A stretch of DNA of 64,000 bases from Rhodamnia argentea (lineage: Eukaryota > Streptophyta > Magnoliopsida > Myrtales > Myrtaceae). Numbering within the stretch: the stretch's first letter is position 1; each line of letters begins with the position of its first letter. The stretch spans positions 32,101,826 to 32,165,825 of the forward strand of contig NC_063150.1 in assembly GCF_020921035.1 (NCBI RefSeq). The letters run 5' to 3'. Position numbers and translations under genes: made by a program. Shown one piece after another: positions 1-10,330 of this stretch. The notes below the pieces were generated by a model. That model was not told where the DNA came from, made no database searches, and saw only the letters and a list, made by a program, of their open reading frames with translations.

Positions 1-213
1 AATCTCCTGTCGTATTTGTTTTACATGCGATAGAAAACGTGTAATGAATTCTCATACTAGTTCGTATTACAACACTTGAGCTTGTTGCACTAGAAAGCTC
101 AATGAGGTCAACATTGTTTGATAACCTTAAATAGAACTGACTTGAAGGATTTTGTTAAGTCAAAAATCAACTTAATTCTAAAAGTAAGAGATGTAAAATC
201 TCGAATTAACTTA

Positions 214-550
214 TTGAGGTATTGTCCGTTTTGACCCGTTCCATATCAAACCTCACGGTTTTGTCCTTTGACCCTCAGGTTAGGAGCATTCCCAAGATGG
301 GTCACCCATCCTAAGAATGCTTCAATCTAAGCACACTTAATTTTGAAGTTTCAAAGCTAAGTATTGCCGTTACGTCAAAAAGCGATTTCGTGAGTTAATA
401 TATATATTCTAACATCGCTCTTTCCTTGTTCGGTGCAAAGTTCGGTTCATTCCTGTTTCCTTTTCCATCCTAGAAGTCTGTCAATAGCTGCTGTCCAGGC
501 CCTCTAGCCTCGGCGACCGCTCTCGGCACTCGTCGGACCGGGCCGTTACA
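214..550 (-). mobile_element. Cassandra-like TRIM LTR (solo or truncated) with 5S rRNA-like segment
   Basis: Read on the minus strand the element begins TGTAACGGCCCGG at 550. At about 362-288 it contains a stretch that resembles the 5S rRNA internal promoter region (AAGTGTGCTT, then AGGATGGGTGACCCATC and TTGGGAATGC). Near 230 it has GGACAATAC, a sequence I associate with the 3' part of such LTRs. Cassandra elements are terminal-repeat retrotransposons in miniature whose LTRs carry 5S rRNA-derived sequence. I see no second LTR, no tRNA-Met primer-binding site and no coding region, so this looks like a solo or truncated LTR. The left end is approximate. Positions 1-213 are AT-rich with nothing recognisable. 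Confidence 0.6.
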
Positions 551-952
551 AGAGAAGGGTTGCTTAATTCGTTTAATAGGAAAATAAATGACGCCAATTA
601 GAGTCTTGCCGATATTTGGATAAAACTTACCAACAATGTTCTTTTATTCGATCGCGATAAGAAATTAATAATACCCAGTTATCGAATTTTGGTTATCGTC
701 AAATAACATTTTAATTATATTTAAGCGCTTAATTTTCAATTTTACCAAACAAGTCTAGGTATCTACAGACTAGAGGCAACAATTGCTGATATCCTTGCAA
801 ATTAATTCTATAGTCGGAGTGCCATTTGAATTATCTACACGAAGAAAAAGATTCCTTAATCCCTCCAAATTGCAACATCAAAGGCCAACATTTTTTTTTA
901 AGCCGAGTACACTACACTGTCCAAGAAAACAAAAACAAGTTCATATTAACCC
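551..952. other. Intergenic, 3' flank of pectinesterase gene
   Basis: AT-rich sequence between the LTR and the pectinesterase stop codon. It probably includes that gene's 3' UTR on the minus strand. No other feature seen. Confidence 0.5.
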
Positions 953-2877
953 TCAAGCTTTCAGCATCCCAGCAACGTACGGCACTCCGGCCGTGCGAAT
1001 CCACCTGTCGCCCTTCATGAATCGCCCCGCTGTGAAGTCCACAGCGTGCTGCGGCGTGATCGTCTTGATGCCCTTCCACTTCACGCGCCTGGCGGTGCTC
1101 GCGCCGGGTCCTCGGTTCTTATACTCGGTGTAGAAGCAGGTGTTGAGCCCGAAGTCGCCGAGCCAAGGCAACCACCCCTCGGGCTGTATTACGTCGTCGA
1201 TGTACGACTCCATGATTATTGTCCTCGAGTAGATCTTCCATGGCCTCCCGAGGTATGAGCGGAACTGCCTCTTGACGGGCGCGTATGAGGGGGCGGCGGT
1301 GATTGTGCAGTTCTGGAGGATGAGCGCGGACGCCTGGCGCCTCTCCTTCCTCCCCTGAGCTGTCACGATGCACTGCTGGTTGTCCAGCGGCTTCCGGACA
1401 AGCATCTTGCAGTTCTGGAAGACGGCAGCCGCATCCCCGAACACGAAGTCGATCGTGCCGGAGATGGTGCAGTCCCGGTAGAACTGGCGCTTGGTGTGCA
1501 CGTAGAGCGTGTCCTGGTAGCCGTCCATGTGGCAGTTGTGGAAGACGGACATGTCGGATTGGACCAGCAGCGCCACGGCCTGGTGCTTGATTGCTCCGGC
1601 GGAGTTCTCGAACCCGATGTCCCTCGCTATGAAGTGGTCTCCGAAGACAGCTGCAACATCAAAGAAATCGATCAGGCACATGTCATTTGCGTCCGCCGCT
1701 AATAGATTCCGGTCTACAGCTTTTTGAATACCCTGAAAGAAACAATACGTGATAGAAACTTACAAACTGTGGCGGTTTTGAATGTGGTTAAGCCGTCGAC
1801 ATAGTTCTTGTTGAAGCTGATCCGGGTCTTGGTGGGGCCGTCACCGACCACCATGACATTGGTCATCTTCTTGTCAAACACCACCTGCTCCTTATAAACC
1901 CCAGCCTTGATGTGGATGACAAAGGTCTTGTTGCTTTTCAACGGAATGTGCTTTAGGGCCTCATTTATGGTCCTGAATCTCCCGCTCCCGTCCTTGGCAA
2001 CCACAAGATTCGGCCTCAGAGCGGCCACGCTCTTGCCGAGAAGCTTTCGCTTCCCCAGCAGCATCGGTGGCTCCAGGAGCACGGGCGGATCGTTGGGGCC
2101 GGTCCCTTCCTCCTCCGCGAGCAGCTTGCGCTTCTGCAGGCTGGTCACCCAGGTTGAGATGTCGTCGCCGTGTCCAATCACGTTGTTGCTGTCCGATAGG
2201 AGCCTGCGTCTAAATTGGATGTTCAGCTTAGCGAGGGCCAAGGAGATCTCGTCGACCATGGAGAGCACATTGCTCGTCAATTTGGAGGAGCTCTTCAATA
2301 TCTCCCTCATCTTTTCGCCCGCGTTGCCCGTCGTGTTCTGGAACCCGTCCAAGCAGGTCTCTTGGTAGGTGACCGCAGCGCTGAGCCAGATTTTCAGGTC
2401 CTCCAACGCGTCGTCCAGCTTGCCGTACTCGAGCTTTCCCAATTCGTCGAACGACCTCTCGAGGTCGTCGATCGCGTACTCCATCAAATCCTTGCAATTC
2501 TTTAGGGCCTGCTGCCCTCTCGGGGACTTCTCCAGCTCTTTCAGAACGGTCGATTTCTTCGCGGCCTCGGCAATGTGGTTCATCGCAGCTTTAAAGCTGG
2601 CTTTGATGAGCTCCTTGGGGTCGGTGGAGTTCACGCCGGCCTCCTTGAGGCTCCGCACGCATGCTTCTTTGTAATCGGTCGGCTGGCATATCCCCTCGAT
2701 GGCCTTGATCGAGGCCGAGATCTCGCTGGTTTTCTCGCTGGATTTCGACGCCGGGCCGGAGCTGCTCGTCGTGTACACCCCGATGGACACGGCGGCGCCG
2801 ATCACGACCAGGACGAACGACGAGACCACAATGATCGCAATTCTCCTCTTCCTCTTCGGGTCACTCCCATCAGACAT
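953..2877 (-). CDS. Pectinesterase with N-terminal inhibitor domain (type I PME precursor)
   Basis: Two exons, 2877..1764 and 1650..953, joined across a 113-nt GT-AG intron, giving 603 aa. The order is: a basic N-terminus, a membrane anchor at about residues 12-35, a pectin methylesterase inhibitor domain, a linker with RRLL and two KRKLL sites (the RKLL/RRLL type cut by subtilases in the Golgi), then the catalytic PME domain. All five PME signatures are visible: GVYKE, QAVALL, YQDTLY, DFVFG and LGRPW, so the catalytic Asp/Asp/Arg and the oxyanion Gln are kept. The enzyme de-esterifies homogalacturonan in the cell wall, releasing methanol. The splice join reads TFKTATVSVFGDHFIARDIG, as expected for the family. 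The length is normal for type I PMEs, several of which are pollen-expressed; tissue cannot be read from the sequence. The gene is divergent from the zinc-finger gene at 4479. Confidence 0.93.
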
Positions 2878-2965
2878 TGTTTCAAGTTTTCTTGAAGATG
2901 TTTTTGGAAGGACCCAAATGCAAGAACAGAGGTTGGGTTCGCTCTATTTAGGAAGATGGAGACTC

Positions 2966-2974
2966 ATTTTTATA
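2966..2974 (-). promoter_or_regulatory. TATA box of the pectinesterase gene
   Basis: TATAAAAAT on the minus strand about 90 nt upstream of the pectinesterase ATG, the only good TATA match in that interval. Confidence 0.5.
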
Positions 2975-4415
2975 AGAGAGAAAGGAAGAAAGGCAGATTT
3001 TTTTTAGAAATTAGCCGGAGAAGTTGAGGTTTTTGGGGGGACAAAGGGCTGAGGACAAGTAAGGAGAATGTGACAATCCATTCCAACAAGAATCTTATCG
3101 ACTCTTGCAATAATCTTGGCTGTCTGAATAACGAACTCTTACTATACATAGGAGAGGTTGGCCAATGTTCAAAAAGGTCGTGTCTTTTCTGGCAATGTTT
3201 GCTAATTCGGTCAACCCTGAAGTCATCATGAGCTAATATTGCAAACAAGGACTCCTCTTTTACAGTTATTTAAAAAAAAATCTGATATGACATAAAGATG
3301 CGGTTGATTTGATAATTAAATAGAGATTTATTCGTAACAGTTTGGACCGTGATTTATCCTTGGGAAAAATCTTTAGGCTGGAGAGGACCTTATTGTGAAA
3401 ATATCCACCATATGATTCAAGGACTTGGGTTTTAATTATTTGCCAATTCGGTACACAATGAACAAGCATTGGGAAGGCCCTATTAAAGAGGGAATTAAGG
3501 GAGGGATAAGGAAGATTTTGTGAGCTTAGGATCAACAAATGTATTAATGGAACGGGTTGTGACGTAAATTATAGAGTTTTTTTATTCGATTAACTTTTTC
3601 CTAATTTTAAAATGTTAACCAATAGACGTGGATTACTATTAAGTTTGTAATAAATATGTATGGCATGGTTACGATGTCAAGTAGAAAAGAAATATATTCG
3701 TGGTAATCTTTTATGTAAATACAAGTTTTTTTTTATTTTGCACGATTTACACTTTTAAGTGAAAGCTTTGAACTCTTTTCAACTCAAGTCGATCAGTTCT
3801 TGGTTATACTTTTACTTGACTCAATCACCAAATTAATTCACATATACCATATATCGAAGTGACTATATGAACTGGATCTTGGTTCCATAATTTTGAAAAG
3901 CATAGTTAAGGCAACGATTTGTAGAATGTACATACCAAATTATTACAACTTGACAATTATGAATCGAATAATATCTTTGTCCTTTAAATGCCTTTCTATA
4001 TGCCTCTTCTTGGCAATGCCTACCTAAAGTGAACATACTTTTAAGCGCTCCAAAATATTTTCATTGCTACACGTAGAAGATGTAAGTGGTCGGGACATAT
4101 ATTTACTCGATATATGCCCTAATAAATCATATATTGAACGCATGAGTCGGCGTGCAATTGTCAACCGTGGGACCATATCTTTACCAATTTTATCATCACT
4201 TGTTTCAAACTATTTGAGTAAGTCAATGGAAGTTCGATATATTTTTGGAAAAATAACATCGACTTATCTATCTAATAATTAACATATCCGGTAAGACTTA
4301 GTCATCAGTTTTTCGATATCTTATTCGATATTGGTGAACAGGGTTGGAGTCAGTAACTACGAAAGAAGATTTCTTGCCATAAATTAAAAGATTGGTCGTC
4401 AAACTTTTTTTTTCT

Positions 4416-4428
4416 GATATATAGATAA
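4416..4428 (+). promoter_or_regulatory. TATA box of zinc-finger gene A
   Basis: GATATATAGATAA about 55 nt upstream of the ATG at 4479. The aligned position in the paralogue (about 13147) reads TAATAAATAGA, a weaker TATA. Confidence 0.45.
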
Positions 4429-4478
4429 ACCCTTGTTGTATCATAAGCTAGCAAGGTCAAAAAAGGTATTTTCAGTCA

Positions 4479-5333
4479 ATGGCGATTATGCCATGCCCTT
4501 CAGAAGGCTCCAGCATCTCAGCTGCTTCTGGAGAAACCCTAGGTTGTGATGATCATCGTCACAAGGCCAAGCACAGATTCAACATGAGCGAAAAGTTCGC
4601 TGAACCCGCCACGTACTGTCATCCGGCGAGTCAAAAGATACCCGTCAAGGATGACGGGAACGGCGGCATCGGGTCAACCGACCTAGATCTCAAGCTCTTC
4701 AACCGAGGCATGCCATCCAATCCTAAGAAGAGCGACGAATCCTCAACGGACGAGAATTGCAAGGTCCCAAAAGCTAGGGTTTTCGCATGCAGCTTTTGCA
4801 AGCGGGAGTTCTCTACCTCGCAGGCTTTGGGTGGGCACCAGAACGCGCACAAGCAGGAGCGGGCCCTCGCCAAACAATGCAAGGGGATGGAAGCCGACCT
4901 GCTCGGCGTTCATCCGCCCTTGTCTTACTATTGCTCGGGCGTTCGTCATATGCCTCTTTATGGGAGTATAGGTAGGGCGCTGGAGGTCCGCCACGAGTCG
5001 ATGGTTCACAAGCCTTCTTACCTGCCATCTGTGCTTCCAGGGTACCGTTTCGGCGTTCTAAGGCAAGTGTGCCGCATAAACCCGAGTTCAAGACCGCCTA
5101 TCGATCGTTTGAGGGTCGAGAGTCTTCAAGCATATGTTGGTGCCGTTGGTCATGGTGAGCCTCCCCCTCCTCTTGCTTTTGATGGAAGCTCTAGTTTTCT
5201 AGTGCACCAAGCTCAAGTTGATGTTGGTCATGATAATAACAAGTCAATTAAAAAAGAAGGTGATCATCCAGAAGAAGTGCTTCAAAGTGATGGTTCCGAT
5301 CCATCCGGAATTGATTTGACTCTCAAACTTTGA
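4479..5333 (+). CDS. Single C2H2 zinc-finger EAR-motif repressor (copy A)
   Basis: Intronless, 284 aa. One plant-type zinc finger lies at residues 104-124 (C-x2-C-x12-H-x3-H) with the plant signature QALGGH, followed by [12 protein letters not shown]. This places it in the C1-1i single-finger family (ZFP1-ZFP8, GIS, KNUCKLES-like). The C-terminus ends IDLTLKL, an EAR-type LxLxL motif that recruits TOPLESS co-repressors, and a second LxLxL-like stretch, DLDLKLF, lies at 68-74. It is probably a nuclear transcriptional repressor of development; the exact orthologue cannot be named. The start is supported because the paralogue at 13206 begins at the same position. Compared with copy C it has Cys instead of Arg just after the finger (AKQCKG versus AKQRKG) and only four Pro where copy C has thirteen. 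Confidence 0.9.
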   Translation: MAIMPCPSEGSSISAASGETLGCDDHRHKAKHRFNMSEKFAEPATYCHPASQKIPVKDDGNGGIGSTDLDLKLFNRGMPSNPKKSDESSTDENCKVPKARVFACSFCKREFSTSQALGGHQNAHKQERALAKQCKGMEADLLGVHPPLSYYCSGVRHMPLYGSIGRALEVRHESMVHKPSYLPSVLPGYRFGVLRQVCRINPSSRPPIDRLRVESLQAYVGAVGHGEPPPPLAFDGSSSFLVHQAQVDVGHDNNKSIKKEGDHPEEVLQSDGSDPSGIDLTLKL

Positions 5334-5856
5334 TGATAAGATTATATTCTTAGCTTTTGCTCATTTATTTGGGTATTTTTTTTAAATTTTTCTCATATGT
5401 TTTCTTGGTTGAGATGTTAGATTATAAGATTATTGGTTTTCGAACAAGCTAGTACGATATGTCATGTGCGTCCCATGTTCACATATGCTCAGTGAATGTT
5501 CATAGCTGATTTGACTCGATACAAGAATATTCACGTGTCTCTGATGTCATCTCTTCAGAATTTGAACTTAACTTGGAGTCGTTATGCCTACAATGACGAA
5601 AACCAAATTATTTGATGACCGTAAAGATCCCATGGTTAATGAGGAGGATCATCTTATCAATAGGAAGGAGCAATATGCTTAGTTGTTTGCTAGTTTCATG
5701 CATACCCAAACCGTACTTAATTACTAAGAATCTTATCCTTGGTATGAAATGACACAAAAAGATGCTCTTGAATCGGACTTTTAATCAATAGTTCCGCAAT
5801 TGAAGATCACATATTTAGGTGAGGACTATCATATGAAGAAATAGAATAATACACCA

Positions 5857-6075
5857 CTAGCCCTAGCCGATGGCCGGCCACCGCCTGTGACCGGCCACTA
5901 GTGAGAAGGAAGGGAAAAAAAAGGGAAAAAATGAGAAAAAGGAAAAAGAAGAAGAAGAAAGGGTGAAAAATAATTAAAATGTCCTTGGTCAGGCCCTTCT
6001 TTAAAACAATGAGAGTATTTTAGGCTCTTATTTGAAATTTTTCCTTTTTCTTTTCAAAGAATTTTTTTTTTCATT
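5857..6075. mobile_element. Fragment of GC-core TIR element
   Basis: A GC-rich segment (GCCGATGGCCGGCCACCG) is followed by a purine-rich A/G stretch and by a right end reading AGGCTCTTATTTGAAATTTTTCC. That end matches the right terminal repeats of the fuller elements at 26488-27405 and 38661-39228. The left terminal repeat is missing. Confidence 0.5.
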
Positions 6076-6084
6076 ACAATTACA

Positions 6085-6270
6085 AGATTAAGGAAAAATT
6101 GTCTACAAAGTCAAAAACCTACCGTATGGCAACTAATTCAATTATAAATTTTTTCGATTTGGCCAATTTAGTCCTTAACTTTTTGACAACTTATCAATAT
6201 AGTTATTCCTGTCAATCTTGGTCGAAAATCGCTGACGTGAATACTGACCAAAAGGAGCACTCTCAATTTT
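6085..6270. mobile_element. Half of a palindromic 'CCAATTTAGTCC' MITE
   Basis: Begins GGAAAAATTGTCTACAAAGTC and continues with units of the type 'TTTGGCCAATTTAGTCCTTAAC', as in the intact palindromic elements at 15128 and 33856. The opposite arm is absent. The part ending near GCTGACGTGAATACTGACC matches the internal end of similar fragments at 14520 and 24170. Confidence 0.5.
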
Positions 6271-8450
6271 GAAAATCTACAAAATTGCACCTAGACGTAT
6301 AAAAAATTACTAAAATGCCATTTTAGGTCTAGTTTTACCATATTCTCACTTTTTCCCATTCAAGAAATCTTCAAGCCGAACTAAACTTAACACCAAAATT
6401 CAAATTAAATGAGCAAACGTCAACCAACCAAGATCATGAGTCCCAAGTGAATCAATCTAACTTAATCCCTAGGATTTTATCTTAACCTGATCGGAAGACT
6501 TGAATAAATCAAAGCTCTAATCACCTTGAAAGAAAAACAGACAATATGAAAAATTAAACCAAACTAGTTTGATAAAAAATAACAAGTCCATGATTAACCT
6601 TGTAAGACACTTGATGGGTGAATGTAAAAAAAATTGAAGCAATGCAAATCGGGCATATTCTGGGCTTGGTTGAAAGTTTAGTTAAAACTTAACTTTCTTT
6701 ATTGAAGATTGGAAGTTTAGAACAAGTAAACCTAAAGAAGGGGAGATGTAGAAGCTTTGATTCGTTCAAGAGGAGGAATGGGATTATTTTAAATGATGAC
6801 TTTAAACCACGGTTAAGTTAAATTGTCATGCATGATGTCATTTTAGGGGCTAAGTTTAATGGCACAAATTAAGAGCTTGCCGGTTATTATTTGGGTGACA
6901 GGTGACATGATTTGGATGAAAATATGAAGATATTAGGCAATTTTGGATGGTATTTTACACTGCATTAAATAAACAGGTGAATCTGTATATGTTCTAAACA
7001 CTGATAAGTCAGAAAAGTCGACTAAAATTATCAATAAAAGCTATCTAACATTAAAAAAATTCTTAATTCAGTAAATTTCAACTTTGAAAATATACAATAC
7101 ACCTTTCGAGTATATTGGTCCCCATCGGCAAATAACAAGTATGATAAGCTTTTAACAGTCACTCCTTATAGTCAACTTATATTCTATATCTATTAGTTTA
7201 AGAATGTAAAAGTTAGTAAATATAATTTTTTAATTTATTTCCTTAAATTATGACTCCTCGTAAGGAATCACGTCTCAAAACATCACGGACATGGAATGTA
7301 TCTTTCGCTCTTTTCGTACGTCAACAATTAGCAACCTAATTGAAATTTTCGACGTCATTATAAAAAAAATTAAATTGATAATTATCTTGATATACTACAT
7401 ATTATCAATCAATGAAAAAAGTTTCGGATGTCACAGCAACTTCAATTGGGGCTTATTCAAATTGGGTCAAAGCAGAAAATTTCAGGCCAAATTTCTCTTG
7501 AAGTTGTCATCTTGCCGCCAGCACGGGCATTGCACGTGAGCTACATCATGTTCAATACCTGTGAACTGGGTTTGAGTTAGAAATTATGAAAGGAGACTAT
7601 AACAATTACCTAAAAATTGAATTAAGGTAACTTCAATTGGGGCTTATTCAAATTGGGTTAAAACAGAAAATTTCAGACCAAATTTCTCTTGAAGTTGTCA
7701 TCTTGCCGCCAGCACGGGCATTGCACGTGAACTACATCATGTTCAATACCTGTGAACTGGGTTTGAGTTAGAAATTATGAAAGGAGACTGTAACAATTAC
7801 TTGAAAATTGAATTAAGGTTCCGTTCCAACATGAAACTAAGTGACTCTTGCAATAATATTCGCTGTCCGAACACTCAGCTCTTACTCTATATATATAGGA
7901 GATCTTGGCCAATGATCAAAGGTAGTTTGCTTTGCAGCAATATTTACCAATTCAGTCAACCTTGAAGTCATCATGAGCTAATATTACACACAAGGTTTCC
8001 GGCCATAATTGATCGAAAGGATTACATTAAATATTTGTCAAAAGTTTATGATTAAATATTAAGGATTGTTAGGACAATTATCTCAAGAAAAATTTATTTT
8101 GATACTTTAGGATTATATTTCTTTTTTTTATTTTAATTATTTATCACGTTTTTTTCTTTTATTATCAGCATATGTTATAGAGTTATATAAGATTGATGAG
8201 CTGAATATTTTTCCCTTTCAAATTCTTTTTGAACGGTGATCTTCCCATTTTTATTTCCCTACGCGGGCATTGAGATTGACATGTATGTAATTTGACATCA
8301 AATTTTTAAGTTACTATTTTGTATGCTCGGACAACTCTTTCGATATTTATGTGATTCTAATATAATTATGTCATAGTTGTCTAAATTTGGTGACGGAATG
8401 AGTAACTTGAGCCATCATATGTGCGGCCTTAATGTAAGACTTAGGAAAAA
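6270..8450 (+). repeat. Tandem-array unit B (zinc-finger gene missing)
   Basis: Positions about 6300-7990 align with 10340-11940 of unit C, and 8200-8450 align with about 15690-15930 of unit C. The shared marks in the second block include TATTCC-type sequence, then GCATTGAGATTGACATGT, GTCATAGTTGTCT, AATTTGGTGA and GTGCGGCCTTAA/GTGTGGCCTTAA. In unit C these two blocks are separated by the zinc-finger gene and about 3.7 kb; in unit B they are almost adjacent (7990 versus 8200). The gene has therefore been deleted here, or was never copied. No open reading frame of note remains. Confidence 0.75.
7438..7819 (+). repeat. Direct tandem duplication, 191-bp period
   Basis: Two head-to-tail copies, 7438-7628 and 7629-7819, both starting AACTTCAATTGGGGCTTATT and ending GAATTAAGGT, with only a few base differences. 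Unit C has a single diverged copy (about 11598-11760), so the duplication arose in unit B after the units separated. Confidence 0.92.
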
Positions 8451-8640
8451 TTTCAAATGAAAATATAAAGTAGAGTCGTTCTCTCAAAAGAGGGTACAAA
8501 GTACACCTTATCTCATATAGGGGATGAAGTAACTAACTTAATCTCAAAAGAGTGCCTTGAAGTGGAATTGTTTTCTCAAAAGGGGCAAAAATAAATCTTG
8601 TCTCAAATAACATATTGAAGTAGCCAACTTAGTTGTAAAT
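8450..8640. mobile_element. Remnant of 'segment-length' TIR end
   Basis: GGAAAAATTTCAAATGAAAATATAAAG followed by repeated 'TCTCAAAAGAGGG' and 'TTGTCTCAAATAAC' units resembles the left terminal repeats at 16125, 26488 and 38661 (AAATTCCAAATAATGAC, then TCTCATTTTCTCAAATAAG). Degenerate. Confidence 0.35.
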
Positions 8641-10330
8641 TTGCCAGTCGGGCGGGTTGCCCCTGTGGCTCACGTTCTTATTCTAGCAGCAACAGTAAGA
8701 AGCCAAAAACGACATGCACGACGGAAACGGAGAAGCTATGACAGTAATATTAAGAGGAAAATTGCTCTAAAAGAAACCATGACTATCATGATATGTAATT
8801 GTCACACAATTTGAATCTAGAATAAACAAATAATTAAGCTTCAAATGACTTACATAATTTTGTTTATGCATAATTGAAACTCTCATTATAAAAGACAAGC
8901 TCCTAGTTTTGCCGCGCTTTCTGATCCATTCCTTAAAGAGATCTTCAGAAGCACCTAATCTAAATGCTTTTGAACTCTAATCTCGACCGAGCTAGAAAAT
9001 ATTTTGGGGATGAGCCTAAGCTCAATAAATGAAAGCTCTAGATCTAAGGTAGGAGATTATCTTACCACTCGACTAGAGAGCACAACAGCTTAATAACATT
9101 CAACAAGTAATATCACATAACATTTTTAGGAATCGGTATAATTCAGAAAATGCCTATCACTCATTTGAAAGAATACAATACGTATTCAATTTATTCCTTA
9201 ATTATATCCCATACTCATGATAGAGTTTTTTAATCACACTAGGAATGCAACATGTATTTTACATGATTCAAGTGCTAGTAGTTTAATCACGATCCAACAT
9301 GTTTACTAATTCATCTTTTGTGAGCATGTATCATTATGGATTTACATACAAATAAGAAATCTATATATTCACAAAAGTCGTTAGAGGCATTAAACCATCA
9401 AGTCAAATTTCCCTCAACACTTGTCTGCAACAATAATAAGGATATCAACATATTAAAATCAATGAGTATTCACATATTTTTTCCAAAAATATTATTTAAG
9501 TTCATTTAAGATGTAAGTCATGCATTATAGACAAAAGATTTTGATCATATATGCAATGTCAGAAGCAATTGGTCAGTTTATCACTCAAATGCACGCGGAT
9601 GAATATATTAGTTTCATGATGCGCAAACACCACATAGTAGCTCAGCAATATACACAAGTTAATTCCTTACCTGTCACTGGTTAAGATCCACCTCGATTAA
9701 TGAGGCATCATCACCATCAAACTCATGGGGATAGGACAATAAACACATTTTTGCCATGCCACTCAGCCCATCCATTATAGGTGTCCTCTACATCAGCACG
9801 CACAAACACACCATTGTAAGCCATGTCATATCTTGTATAAATCATAGGACTTCATGTATGCTCAACCTTGTTAGTTCCTGCCTTAGATTGTAGAACGTAT
9901 GTCTTCTCCTATAGCCTTATACACATACTCATACCATGGAATTCGCTCCCTCGCGAATAAGTCATGGGTAGAAGTCTTCATCACATGGCTTCAAATATCA
10001 TTATAATCTTATAATCTTTTGATATTCCCCGTATCACCAATGGAACCAAATATCTATTTATTAGCATTTGCAAAACCATCCATAACAATCATCATTCGAT
10101 ACATAGCATCATCACGTGCAAATTGTTAACACATAACAAATGCCACGTTTTGCATTAATCACATTTACAAATAATAACTCGCTAATCTCTTTGGCATTTA
10201 TATTGTAAACAGTTCTAATCAAATAAATATGTACACCTCAGCATATAGATCTTCATTTTCTAAGCACCATGTTAACATCGTTTTGTAGACAACTTATGCA
10301 AATTCAAAAATCATTGAGATAAAATTATCT
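8641..10330. other. AT-rich insertion between array units B and C, unidentified
   Basis: About 1.7 kb with no open reading frame above about 60 codons. I see no counterpart in units A or C, no clear terminal repeats and no tRNA or rRNA similarity. It may be a decayed retrotransposon, but nothing in the sequence proves that. Confidence 0.4.

Larger units (their letters stand above)
3070..5850 (+). repeat. Tandem-array unit A (with zinc-finger gene)
   Basis: From about 3070 to 5850 the sequence is similar to 11755-15105 of unit C. The match covers a promoter-distal block (shared GAAGTCATCATGAGCTAATATTG), the zinc-finger gene, and a downstream block ending AGAATAATACA(C/T)CA. The promoter-distal block also occurs in unit B at 7810-7990. 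Divergence is visible throughout, so the duplication is not very recent. Positions 3251-4415 hold only AT-rich 5' flanking sequence of the zinc-finger gene, parts of which match 11940-13130. Confidence 0.8.
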
